From Candidatus Nanohalarchaeota archaeon (lineage in GTDB: Archaea > EX4484-52 > B79-G9), in assembly GCA_017610545.1 (NCBI GenBank), contig JAFCBV010000003.1, positions 1 to 15,899 of the forward strand: 15,899 nt of DNA, written 5' to 3'. Every line of letters begins with the position of its first letter. Within the stretch, counting starts at the first letter, position 1. The notes under the pieces were generated by a model that did not search any database, was not told the DNA's origin, and worked only from the letters and a program-made list of their open reading frames with translations. A program made the translations under genes and the position numbers. Shown piece by piece: positions 1 through 7,051 of this stretch.

Positions 1-675
1 GTTCTAAGCATCTACGTGGATAGTTACGAAAATGATTTCTGGGGACTAACTAATGTAGAATTCTACTCTGAGCCGGAAACCGATGAAAACGCATCTTCTT
101 ATGTTTACTTAGAATATGACTGGTCAAGCGAAGACCGGTTCCAATACGGGTACATTGAAGTTTCCACAATCAGGCCACTTGGAGGCGCAATCGAGAATCC
201 AAAAACATATTATGAAGATTTTGGCGCAAGCGAAATTACAAGTGCATATCTTCAGATAGCCCAACTTGACAGCGAGACCGTAACAGTAACAGTTGAGCCA
301 CAAGGTGGTGAAAAAAATACAGTATTTGTTTCACCGCGCCTAAGGGCTCTGCCTTCGAAACTGTATATTGACCCATCGTATTTCAACACATCCACAAACA
401 ACACAATAAATATCTCTGATTTGTGCTTAACACTTAACTGCCCCATTCTCCCGCAGTCCTCCATAGAATATAACCTATTCATCCCCTCGCAAGTAGGTTA
501 CGGCAATGTGTTCAACAGTTCAGAAAACGCGCAAAATGATGCAATTTCCAGGCTCATTACAGCTCTGGGGGATCACGCATCTGCAGACCAAATAGAAGTA
601 GACACCCCTATGTCAACAAGCAGTATTCCCTGGATGTACGGCCCTGCAATAATTACCTTTGAGGTATGGAAATAA
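1..675 (+). CDS. Secreted pilin-like protein, 5' end missing
   Basis: The reading frame is open from base 1, so the gene begins upstream of the window; the in-frame GTG at 16 is probably not the start. The first residues (VLSIYVDSYE) look like the outer end of an N-terminal membrane helix, much like residues 20-30 of the next protein, so perhaps only about 20 residues are missing. The remaining ~224 residues are polar, rich in Ser, Thr, Asn and predicted beta strand, with five N-x-S/T sequons, as in an exported, possibly N-glycosylated surface protein. Two cysteines sit near the middle (DLCLTLNC). The stop codon overlaps the next start (TAATG), so the two genes are very likely one operon. I do not recognise a named family; the type IV pilin-like reading is inference from architecture. 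Confidence 0.7.
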   Translation, partial: VLSIYVDSYENDFWGLTNVEFYSEPETDENASSYVYLEYDWSSEDRFQYGYIEVSTIRPLGGAIENPKTYYEDFGASEITSAYLQIAQLDSETVTVTVEPQGGEKNTVFVSPRLRALPSKLYIDPSYFNTSTNNTINISDLCLTLNCPILPQSSIEYNLFIPSQVGYGNVFNSSENAQNDAISRLITALGDHASADQIEVDTPMSTSSIPWMYGPAIITFEVWK

Positions 676-1769
676 TGCACCGTAAAAAAGGGTTTGTATA
701 CACGCTTTTTGCGATTGCTGTGGTCAGCTCAGTTATGTTACTTTTAACAATACAATCTGAATACAAGCCAGGAGTAAACATTGCAGATAAAATAAGAAGC
801 GACGAGATGTCATACCTCGAGAAAGGCATCTCAAGTGACATTGAGCGCGCGGCATATATCTCCGGGCGGCGCGCAGTAGTATCCATTGTCAATTTCGAGA
901 TTCTTTTTGGAAACTACAATACAACTGCAAACGAAAGCATAAAAGACCTCATTCTTACAGGCAAATACGGCATCAACACATCCGGCCTTATGGAAAACGC
1001 AACCCTTGCCAACTGGATGGACACAATAAAAAGCCTCGCATCATCACTTGGATATTTATCTGAAATAAGTCTTGGAGGTATAAGTATTGGTCCAAAAGAT
1101 GCCTTTTCACTGAAAGTCACAATTCCAATAACAACCCTGCTTTACGACGACTATCTGTCAATGCAATTGAAAAGATCCGGAAACTTCACCGCAGAAATAC
1201 CTGTTGAATCAGTTGAAGACCCCTTCGTTGTAATAGAAAGTTATGGCTACGCCCAGCAGCAGATCATAAAATGCGCAAGCATAACAGGGTCTTCTGCTTC
1301 AGGTGACTGGGCGCATGGCCGAACATACATAAACCTCAGCGAAACTGACTTTTCGGGTGTCTCTGACAAGAGCAAAAAAATACTTGTTGTTGAAACACTG
1401 TTCGGAAAGTCAAACTACGCGGGGTTTGCAGCAATAATCTCAGAGAACGCCACAGACATAATACCGGCACCATACATCAAAGGTGTTTCCGGTGCCACAA
1501 CCAGTCTAAATGGCGCGCTCGTAGTAAAGCAGAACAGAACAATCTGGCTCACAAACATAACAAATGATGCAAAAAATTCCTGCTATTTTGAATCCCCTGT
1601 TGGCCCGTCATTTCTCGACCGCCTTGAAGGAACAAAAACACTCTCTGCAAAATACAGCCTGCCGGGAATAAACACAGGAATTGGCTCCTATATTTACGTA
1701 CCCGGGCTTCCTCCGGAAATCCAGCACGGGACTGAAGATTATGCAATTGATTATGAGTACTTTGCGTAG
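675..1769 (+). CDS. Secreted protein with N-terminal pilin-like membrane anchor
   Basis: A protein of about 364 residues. It starts with a short basic segment (MHRKKGF) followed by one hydrophobic helix (about residues 8-26), then a long hydrophilic extracellular-looking part. This is the layout of archaeal class III (prepilin) signal proteins, in which cleavage falls before the hydrophobic helix. Nine N-x-S/T sequons are spread over the mature part, and only two cysteines are present (KCAS and NSCY), which could form one disulfide. The ATG at 675 gives the TAATG overlap with the upstream gene; an in-frame ATG at 666 would add three residues. The gene ends against a leftward gene with a ~100-bp convergent gap. 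Its function is unknown; a minor pilin or surface glycoprotein is the best guess. Confidence 0.75.
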   Translation: MHRKKGFVYTLFAIAVVSSVMLLLTIQSEYKPGVNIADKIRSDEMSYLEKGISSDIERAAYISGRRAVVSIVNFEILFGNYNTTANESIKDLILTGKYGINTSGLMENATLANWMDTIKSLASSLGYLSEISLGGISIGPKDAFSLKVTIPITTLLYDDYLSMQLKRSGNFTAEIPVESVEDPFVVIESYGYAQQQIIKCASITGSSASGDWAHGRTYINLSETDFSGVSDKSKKILVVETLFGKSNYAGFAAIISENATDIIPAPYIKGVSGATTSLNGALVVKQNRTIWLTNITNDAKNSCYFESPVGPSFLDRLEGTKTLSAKYSLPGINTGIGSYIYVPGLPPEIQHGTEDYAIDYEYFA

Positions 1770-1868
1770 AGTATGGCACAGTATTACATTTAATTTTGTA
1801 GAAATTGTGTATTATTATTCACCGCATAACAGAAATATCGTTAATCTATGCGTTCATAAGCCAGCCAC
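1770..1868. other. Convergent intergenic gap
   Basis: This is an AT-rich stretch between the convergent stops of the pilin-like gene and the CBS gene. It has short T-runs on both strands but no clear hairpin, tRNA or ORF. It may carry oligo-T termination for both genes. Confidence 0.4.
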
Positions 1869-2303
1869 TCACCAAAACCCTGGTGTGTCCTTTCGGCTAT
1901 CAGTTTCATTGAAAGATACTTTTTCATTGATAATGCTTCTTCCCACATTTTCCATAATGCTTCGCGCAGTAAGCATTCCAAGGATTTTTCCATCAAATAC
2001 CACAGGCAACCTCTTTATATGATGTTCAGTTATAATCTTCATAGCTTCAGTAACAGGCTTGTCAGCATCTATTGTTATGATGGGGGAACTCATATATTCT
2101 GCAACTTTTGCCTGCTTTGGTGAAACGCCCTTTGAAACAATCTTTTTCAATATATCTCTTTCAGAAAAAATGCCCTCTGGCTTATCGGCCGTACCCACAA
2201 TAATTGAGCCAATATCCTTAAAGGCCATGATCTCAGCTACCGCTTCAATGGTCATATTAGAATCAACAAAAGTCGGCTTGTGATAGATATCTTTAACTAA
2301 CAT
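1869..2303 (-). CDS. Two-CBS-domain protein
   Basis: About 144 residues made almost wholly of a tandem CBS pair. CBS1 begins at VKDIYHKPTFVDSN and contains GSIIVG and GIFSERDILKKIV; CBS2 begins at VAEYMSSPIITID and contains RLPVVFDGKILGMLTARSI. Such stand-alone pairs (Bateman modules) usually bind adenosyl ligands such as AMP, ATP or SAM and regulate a partner; no partner domain is fused here, so the target is unknown. I choose the ATG at 2303: a TATA-like TTTAAAAA on the - strand lies about 30 nt upstream. The longer reading would need a TTG at 2327, too close to that box to be on the transcript. The gene lies 29 bp downstream of the PAP2/kinase fusion in the same direction, and the TATA box overlaps that gene's stop codon. 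Confidence 0.85.
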   Translation of the reverse strand: MLVKDIYHKPTFVDSNMTIEAVAEIMAFKDIGSIIVGTADKPEGIFSERDILKKIVSKGVSPKQAKVAEYMSSPIITIDADKPVTEAMKIITEHHIKRLPVVFDGKILGMLTARSIMENVGRSIINEKVSFNETDSRKDTPGFW

Positions 2304-2328
2304 AGGCAATGCATCTATGGACACCAAA

Positions 2329-2337
2329 CTTTTTAAA
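2329..2337 (-). promoter_or_regulatory. TATA-like box for CBS gene
   Basis: The - strand reads TTTAAAAAG, about 30 nt before the ATG at 2303, and overlaps the TAA of the upstream fusion gene. The spacing suggests a leaderless or nearly leaderless transcript. The call rests on motif and distance only. Confidence 0.4.
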
Positions 2338-3400
2338 TCAAACTGATTGCCAATCCGATAGCAAGCGGCACAATAAGGTTGTCATCAAAATATATGTGCC
2401 TGCCCCTAAAATCAAAAGACTCTACAATGCCGAACACGATTGCCCCCACAACCGCTATATTGAGTGGGACAAAAAATGCTGCTGCGACATACGCTGCAAA
2501 ACTGCCGGCAATTGTTCCTTCAATAGTCTTAAGCGGGTTGTGAAAATGCTTTAGCGAGCCAAGCGGGCGCCCTAGTAGCGTGCTTACAGAATCCCCTACT
2601 GCAATCATCAATACAGATACAAATGCCGCTTCTTTCGAAAAAATCAGTGACACCAGTAATGTGCCCATGAGGATAAAAACAGTGCCCTTAAGTGGCAAAT
2701 CCCTTATGTCTTTTTCCCGCTCAAATGTTTTAAGCACCCATGAAACCGTAGGCAGACGCTTTTGTTTTTTTATAGAATAAGAAAGTGCAGCTGAAGAAAA
2801 AAGCATGAGTGCAAACAACAAAACATACGTCTGCCATTCAGTGAAATATATTGTAAATGCAAGTATGATGCCAAAAAATGCATGAAATATTTGCCTTCTT
2901 GTCTCAAGAATATTTTTTTTTGTAAATAACGAGAACATCTTTGGATTATATAGCACCTTCGACAATGCATATCCCAAAATAGCGCCGAAAATAATATCAT
3001 GTGGAAAGTGTACACCAAGCACAACTCTGGACAATGCAATGAGTGCAGCCCATAAATACGCAATCGGTGTAGCAAGTATGGCCGCAGATGCAAATGCTAA
3101 AGAAGAGTGGGCACTCGGAAAAGAAGGCGTGGTTTCTGCAACAAAGGCCTGTATGCCCTCAATCAAAAGTGCAGGCCTCGGCTCTGCAAAAGAGACTTTC
3201 ATGGCTCCGACCGCAACATACACCAGCACCAAAACCAGCATTACCCATACAGCGCCTTTGAGTTTTCTCTTTTGAAAACCATAAAAAAGAGCAACAACGC
3301 ATAAAAGGTATATGGACTCGCTTAGGGCGAGCACATAGTCCAGCGCACCCTCAGGTACACCGCCATTCATGAAAAGCAATATAGATGTCTCAATAGGCAA
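2333..3400 (-). CDS. PAP2 phosphatase fused to dolichol/polyprenol kinase-like domain
   Basis: A 355-residue polytopic membrane protein with two enzymatic halves. The N-terminal half (about 1-150) carries all three PAP2 signatures: K68-x6-RP (KVSFAEPRP), PSAH (95-98) and SR-x5-H-x3-D (124-135). These define lipid phosphate/diphosphate phosphatases such as polyprenyl-diphosphatases. The C-terminal half (about 160-355) matches the CTP-dependent dolichol kinase/Dgk1 family: ETRRQIFH (166-173), GD-x3-TLLGRPLG (269-281), KTIEG (291-295) and DDN-x3-P (339-345). Together they could dephosphorylate dolichyl-PP and phosphorylate dolichol, both feeding the dolichyl-P pool for glycosylation. The start is probably the TTG at 3400, preceded by GGTG and needed for the usual first helix; ATG 3370 would cut it. 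Substrates are inferred. Confidence 0.85.
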   Translation of the reverse strand: MPIETSILLFMNGGVPEGALDYVLALSESIYLLCVVALFYGFQKRKLKGAVWVMLVLVLVYVAVGAMKVSFAEPRPALLIEGIQAFVAETTPSFPSAHSSLAFASAAILATPIAYLWAALIALSRVVLGVHFPHDIIFGAILGYALSKVLYNPKMFSLFTKKNILETRRQIFHAFFGIILAFTIYFTEWQTYVLLFALMLFSSAALSYSIKKQKRLPTVSWVLKTFEREKDIRDLPLKGTVFILMGTLLVSLIFSKEAAFVSVLMIAVGDSVSTLLGRPLGSLKHFHNPLKTIEGTIAGSFAAYVAAAFFVPLNIAVVGAIVFGIVESFDFRGRHIYFDDNLIVPLAIGLAISLI

Positions 3401-3480
3401 GAGAGCACCAACTCATTTTATCTACAACCGTTAAAACTCATTCCATATGATGTGGAGCACTTGAAACCGAACCAAACAAA

Positions 3481-3497
3481 CCCCGTCTTTGACGGGG
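3481..3497 (-). terminator. Hairpin terminator after rps2
   Basis: A perfect 7-bp stem CCCCGTC/GACGGGG encloses a 3-nt loop. It lies 15 nt beyond the S2 stop codon. Read on the - strand it is followed by T-rich TTTGTTTGG, so it resembles an intrinsic terminator separating rps2 from the PAP2/kinase gene. Confidence 0.55.
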
Positions 3498-3511
3498 GTT
3501 GCATAGAGGTT

Positions 3512-4183
3512 TCATGATCGTGCGTTGCGATTGTCTTTTCTTCCCTGTCTGCCTGCAGAATAACCTGCGTTTGGTTTTGCGGTCATCTCAAAGTCTTCAG
3601 CAGCAAACTTGAACTCTGCATCCCCTTTGATTTCTCCGCGCGCCTTAAGATACTCTCGCGCAATTATCCAGTACAGCAGTGCAACAGACTTCTTTCCTTT
3701 GTTGTTGCCGGGGATCACAAGATCAATAAATTTCGGGTCATTGAATGTATCGCAGATTCCGATTATTGGAAGGTTTGCATTATATGCTTCCTGTACTGCC
3801 TGCTTGTCTGCAAAAGAGTCAGTTACAATAACCACTTTTGGCTCAAAATAATTCTGCGCATTCGGGTTTGTAAGCATTCCGGGCATGAACCTGCCGTAAA
3901 CCGCAGTTGCACCACCAATTGCCTCTGCAAACTTGACAACCGGCAAATGCCCGTTTCTCTTTCTGCTCACAGCAAGAATGTCTTTTGGCTCATACTGTGA
4001 CAAAAATTTTGCTGCTGCTGTAAGGCGCTCGTCTATTTTCTGAAGATCAAAAACAGAAAGCTTGTCAGGGCGAACTTTGTAGATGTATGATTGCATTGCC
4101 TTAAGTCTCTGGTTCATTCCAATGTGTATCCCCGCTGAAAGATACATATTAAGCGGTACCAGCATTTCTCTTGTTCTTGCCAT
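3512..4183 (-). CDS. rps2: 30S ribosomal protein S2 (archaeal uS2)
   Basis: A small-subunit ribosomal protein of 223 residues. The sequence follows archaeal uS2 closely: MLVPLNMYLSAGIHIG near the N-terminus, YKVRPDKLSVFDLQKIDERL, ILAVSRKRNG, GRFMPGMLTNP, IVTDSFADKQAV, ICDTFNDPKFIDLVIPGNNKG and KSVALLYWIIAREYL. The tail is polar and basic. The frame stays open upstream to 4255, but the extra residues do not resemble S2. The ATG at 4183 gives the family start, with GGAG nearby and a TATA-like box at about -25. Enolase lies upstream in the same direction, a neighbour pair known from the archaeal L13/S9/RNA-polymerase cluster, but here separated by nearly 200 bp. A hairpin follows the gene. Confidence 0.97.
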   Translation of the reverse strand: MARTREMLVPLNMYLSAGIHIGMNQRLKAMQSYIYKVRPDKLSVFDLQKIDERLTAAAKFLSQYEPKDILAVSRKRNGHLPVVKFAEAIGGATAVYGRFMPGMLTNPNAQNYFEPKVVIVTDSFADKQAVQEAYNANLPIIGICDTFNDPKFIDLVIPGNNKGKKSVALLYWIIAREYLKARGEIKGDAEFKFAAEDFEMTAKPNAGYSAGRQGRKDNRNARS

Positions 4184-4380
4184 TAATCTCAACTCCGTTT
4201 GATTATGTATACAGCAGACCGTAACGCATCCAACAGTAATGGATTGCCTGACCACGTAACTGGTTTAGCTAAAGATGAACCACTCACCCAACCAACTAAC
4301 CAAAATTAGTGCTAACCGGCATTGCCGATGTATCATGCAAATATTGCATGTACTCAACAAATAGAAGCGCGCAAATGTTT
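4184..4380 (-). other. Structured eno-rps2 intergenic region
   Basis: About 197 bp without a convincing gene. On the - strand, downstream of enolase, it holds a 7-bp palindromic repeat CATGCAA-3 nt-TTGCATG (4334-4350), a small CGGC-ATT-GCCG hairpin (4317-4327), repeated GGTT/GGTTAG units (about 4275-4318), the palindrome TTTAGCTAAA (4264-4273), and the TATA-like box for rps2. I could not fold it into a tRNA. It could be a leader, an operator region or a small RNA. Confidence 0.4.
4203..4211 (-). promoter_or_regulatory. TATA-like box for rps2
   Basis: The - strand reads GTATACATA, centred about 25 nt before the S2 start codon. This suggests an rps2-proximal promoter in addition to any read-through from enolase. 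A GGAG lies between box and start, so leaderless and SD-led initiation are both possible. Confidence 0.35.
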
Positions 4381-5517
4381 TTAAATCTTAGCCATGACCT
4401 TGTTCCTGGAATTACTCCATATTCGAAGCAATTTGTTTAGTTTTGCAACCCTCATATCGGCCACACCAAATTTCACAAAAGGTATTTCTGCATCAAGTGC
4501 CATTCTTGCTATAGTTACATCCGTAGTCTCTGCAGAACGATGTGATATCACAGGAACAATTCCGCATTTTTTGCATAGTGCTGTTGACTCAAGAGCATGT
4601 GTAACAGAGCCCACCTGATTGGGTTTTACAATCATGGACGATATTGAGTGGCTTTTTATTGCCATTGCAAGGCGCGCTGTATTTGTGACCGTCAAATCAT
4701 CACCTACAATAAGCACTTTCTTAAGACGCGACTTAAGCTCTGCAAAGCCCTCGAAATCCTCTTCATGAAGCGGATCCTCTATGTAAAATAAATTGTATTT
4801 TTCTGCAATGTCAACAACATACTCTATCTGCTCTTTTGATGTTCTTGATGTGCCTTCCTGTTTGTACACGTATTTTTTGCCGTTCCAGAAACCCGATGCT
4901 GCCATATCAAGCCCGATTCGGCATCCATTGGCAGAAGTTGTCTTAAAGAGATACTCCATCAACGTTGAAAATTCCACGTCACCTGTAAGAGCACCCTCGT
5001 CATTTGTGCCTCGAAAAACATTGTCCTTGATAAGCTTTTTCTTCAGCAGATGATATATTTTTGACATGACGTCTATTGCTTCAGGAAATGTTTTTGCACC
5101 AAGAGGGCTTATTAGAACCTCCTGAATATCAATGCTGCCGCCGTGCGCCCCCCCTCCAAAAACATTTCCAAGAGGATATGGAAAAACAAGCTTCTTTGGC
5201 AGGGGTTTTGAATTCCATATACAATTGTATGCTGCAAATGAAAGCGCAGTCGCACCGTTTTCCCCGATAGAAACCATGTTTTTTCCAAGCACAGCATCAA
5301 TTTTTCCCTGGCTAAGCGGCAATCCAATCAGGTTCTTGCCGAGTGTATTGTTTATGAATTCCACCGCCTTGTCAACACAAACTGCCTTTGCCTCATGCTT
5401 TCCTTTTGATGCCCCTGCCGGGGCAGAGCCAAAAAACCCGTTCAGTTCGGCTTCAACAGTCCATTCTGCCCTGCTGTCAAGCACCTTTCTGGCAGAAATA
5501 GTTTCAACATTTTGCAT
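4381..5517 (-). CDS. eno: Enolase, short divergent form
   Basis: Converts 2-phosphoglycerate to phosphoenolpyruvate in glycolysis/gluconeogenesis. The protein is about 378 residues from the ATG at 5517, clearly shorter than the usual 410-430. Catalytic and metal positions (yeast numbering in brackets) remain: S37 (S39), H125 (H159), QE 132-133 (E168), E174 (E211), D204 (D246), E247 (E295), GDD 272-274 (D320), K298 (K345), HRS 326-328 (H373) and K349 (K396). Several near-invariant motifs differ: DSRGNPT is DSRAEWT, GASTG is GASKG, and SGETED is SAETTD. Most of the shortening lies between the N-terminal loop and the FGGGAHGG motif. A TTG at 5535 is the longer alternative start. Active enolase is likely; a divergent superfamily member is less likely. 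Confidence 0.88.
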   Translation of the reverse strand: MQNVETISARKVLDSRAEWTVEAELNGFFGSAPAGASKGKHEAKAVCVDKAVEFINNTLGKNLIGLPLSQGKIDAVLGKNMVSIGENGATALSFAAYNCIWNSKPLPKKLVFPYPLGNVFGGGAHGGSIDIQEVLISPLGAKTFPEAIDVMSKIYHLLKKKLIKDNVFRGTNDEGALTGDVEFSTLMEYLFKTTSANGCRIGLDMAASGFWNGKKYVYKQEGTSRTSKEQIEYVVDIAEKYNLFYIEDPLHEEDFEGFAELKSRLKKVLIVGDDLTVTNTARLAMAIKSHSISSMIVKPNQVGSVTHALESTALCKKCGIVPVISHRSAETTDVTIARMALDAEIPFVKFGVADMRVAKLNKLLRIWSNSRNKVMAKI

Positions 5518-5538
5518 AGTGGTTCTTTGGAACAAATC

Positions 5539-5546
5539 TATATTAA
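5539..5546 (-). promoter_or_regulatory. TATA-like box for eno
   Basis: The - strand reads TTAATATA, centred about 25 nt upstream of the ATG at 5517. This supports that start over the TTG at 5535 and implies a leaderless mRNA. Confidence 0.4.
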
Positions 5547-5548
5547 TC

Positions 5549-5555
5549 TTTTAAA
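5549..5555 (+). promoter_or_regulatory. TATA-like box for thiI
   Basis: TTTTAAA centred 25 nt before the ATG at 5577, as expected for a leaderless archaeal transcript. It lies only about 10 bp from the opposite-strand eno box, so the two divergent promoters are packed into the same short gap. Confidence 0.45.
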
Positions 5556-5576
5556 CTTGGCTGATTAAGAAAATCC

Positions 5577-6227
5577 ATGAAAACCAATGAAAAAAAGCTT
5601 GTTTCCCTAATTTCAGGTGGAATAGACGCTCCTGTTGCAACACACATCATGATGCAGAGGGGTGCCGAAATAGTGCTGGTGCATATGGACAGCCGCTCTT
5701 CCATAGACGCGCGCCCTGTTAATAATGTAAAAAAGCTCGCTTCAATACTTGCAAAAGCAGCAAAAAAAGACATCAAACTGTATATTGTGCCACACGACAA
5801 CAACCAGCAGGAAATTAACGAAAAATGCCCTCAAAACCTCATGTGCATACTTTGCAGGCGCATGATGTACCGCGTAGCAGAGGCAATTGCAAAAAAAGAG
5901 GGAGCAAACGGGATTGTCACAGGAGAAAACCTCGGACAAGTAGCTTCGCAGACACTTGACAATCTCGCCGCAGAAGACTGCGCAATATCCCTGCCCGTGC
6001 ACCGCCCATTGCTTGGCTTTGATAAGGAAGAAGTTATACGGGTTGCAAAAGAAATTGGCACATATGAAACCTCAACCCTTCCGAACGAGGGGTGTGTCAT
6101 GGTACCCAAGTTCCCAAAAACCCATGCAATTCTTAAGGAAGTTGAGGAATCTGAAAGCAATCTTGATGTAGAGGGAATGACAGAACGCGCAGTTGAAAAA
6201 GCGAGTGTTATTACAATTAACAAATGA
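5577..6227 (+). CDS. thiI: ThiI-like tRNA 4-thiouridine sulfurtransferase, PP-loop domain only
   Basis: The protein is 216 residues and corresponds to the C-terminal adenylation/sulfur-transfer half of ThiI; the N-terminal ferredoxin-like and THUMP tRNA-binding domains are absent. The PP-loop is SGGIDAPVA (13-21), where the usual form is SGGIDSPVA. ThiI signatures continue at MCILCRRMMYRVAEAIA (89-105) and TGENLGQVASQTLDN (115-129). C90 and C93 form a CxxC, and C173 (EGCVMVP) lies 83 residues after C90. Methanogen ThiI binds an Fe-S cluster through a CxxC plus a distant third Cys with, as I recall, the same spacing. The likely role is s4U formation at tRNA position 8, perhaps with sulfide as donor, using a separate tRNA-binding protein. 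It has its own promoter and is divergent from eno. Confidence 0.85.
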   Translation: MKTNEKKLVSLISGGIDAPVATHIMMQRGAEIVLVHMDSRSSIDARPVNNVKKLASILAKAAKKDIKLYIVPHDNNQQEINEKCPQNLMCILCRRMMYRVAEAIAKKEGANGIVTGENLGQVASQTLDNLAAEDCAISLPVHRPLLGFDKEEVIRVAKEIGTYETSTLPNEGCVMVPKFPKTHAILKEVEESESNLDVEGMTERAVEKASVITINK

Positions 6228-6325
6228 AGTACCTTTTTGACAATCCACTCGGCAACGCCTCTCTGAATGGCTGAGTTTCAACAGTTGCAGATAAAGCATA
6301 TATGCAGGAAAAGGCAAATAGTGCT
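6228..6325 (+). promoter_or_regulatory. Mbh operon promoter region
   Basis: A 98-bp gap between thiI and mbhA. A TATA-like CATATATG (6297-6304) inside the palindrome GCATATATGC (6296-6305) is centred about 25 nt before the ATG at 6326. T5 at 6236-6240 could end thiI transcription. No other operator is obvious. Confidence 0.45.
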
Positions 6326-6787
6326 ATGAAACAGTTCGTACTATTGTTTGTGCTCCTAATCATCACATGGTTTTCTCTTTCTTTTTCAATCACCCAAAGC
6401 GAGGCCATAGCAGCAGTAATATCTTCGGTAGTAGTCGCATCTTTGTTCAGGGAATTTTCATTTGAGCGCAATGACAACCTTGATGCCCCGCACATCAGAA
6501 CCTTTGAAGCTTTCAAATTCGCTCTTTTTTTCATAAAAGCAGAAATTGAGTCCCACCTTGCTGTCGCAAGAGCCGTCATCACAGGAAACATAAATCCGGC
6601 AGTAGTTTGCCTGAAGACAAACGCAAAAGCCCTGTCATCAAAAACACTCCTTTCAGACGCAATTACACTTACTCCCGGAACCCTCACAGTTGATGTTGGA
6701 AAATCCCTTTACATCCACCATCTTGATTCAGGCAAAAAAGGCTCTGAAAATAAGTTTTCCAAACTTGCAGAGAAGATATTCGGATGA
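6326..6787 (+). CDS. mbhA: Mbh hydrogenase subunit A (MrpE-like)
   Basis: About 153 residues, homologous to Na+/H+ antiporter subunit MrpE/MnhE. Two N-terminal hydrophobic segments (from VLLFVLLIITWF and AIAAVISSVVVASLF) precede the family core: FIKAEIESHLAVARAVITG, NPAVVCLK and TLLSDAITLTPGTLTVDV followed by LYIHHLD. It is the first gene of the hydrogenase operon and belongs to the ion-translocating membrane module. The ATG at 6326 (MKQFVLLF) is preferred because a TATA-like box lies 25 nt upstream; the ATG at 6302 falls inside that box and would add eight polar residues. mbhB follows after 9 bp. Confidence 0.9.
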   Translation: MKQFVLLFVLLIITWFSLSFSITQSEAIAAVISSVVVASLFREFSFERNDNLDAPHIRTFEAFKFALFFIKAEIESHLAVARAVITGNINPAVVCLKTNAKALSSKTLLSDAITLTPGTLTVDVGKSLYIHHLDSGKKGSENKFSKLAEKIFG

Positions 6788-6796
6788 TGTGATTTT

Positions 6797-7051
6797 ATGG
6801 ACGGCTTTTCAATTGCTTTTGTCATGTATGGTGTTGCAGGTATACTCCTTTTGTTTCGCCTGCTCAAAGGACCCACATTTGCAGACAGGGCAATTGTCTC
6901 AGATACACTAACAAATGTTGTAACACTTTTTCTTGTTGCTTATGCCATACATGTTCGGGATGCAATGTATCTTGATGTCGCACTAATATTTGCAATGATG
7001 TCTTTTGTTGGCATCATAACAATTGCAAAATACGGGGTGAAACACTCATGA
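6797..7051 (+). CDS. mbhB: Mbh hydrogenase subunit B (MrpF-like)
   Basis: 84 residues, three membrane helices, homologous to antiporter subunit MrpF/MnhF. Family hallmarks are RLLKGPTFADRAIVSDTL (21-38), followed by YLDVALIFAMMSFVGIITIAK near the end. It is part of the Mrp-like Na+/H+ module of the hydrogenase. Its stop overlaps the mbhC start by four bases (ATGA). Confidence 0.93.
   Translation: MDGFSIAFVMYGVAGILLLFRLLKGPTFADRAIVSDTLTNVVTLFLVAYAIHVRDAMYLDVALIFAMMSFVGIITIAKYGVKHS

Noticed and set aside
4184..4255. 24-residue N-terminal extension of S2
   Set aside because: The extra residues do not match uS2, and the family start MARTREMLVPLN lies at 4183 with suitable upstream signals.
4184..4380. 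tRNA gene in the eno-rps2 gap
   Set aside because: The GGTTAGTTGG-like stretch on the - strand recalls a D-arm, but no T-loop GTTCRA motif or acceptor stem could be found.
5132..5554. 140-residue + strand ORF opposite enolase
   Set aside because: It is an antisense shadow of a gene with clear enolase motifs; no family features or start signals are seen.
6217..6687. 156-residue - strand ORF opposite mbhA
   Set aside because: It is an antisense shadow of mbhA and overlaps its promoter; the protein has no recognisable features.
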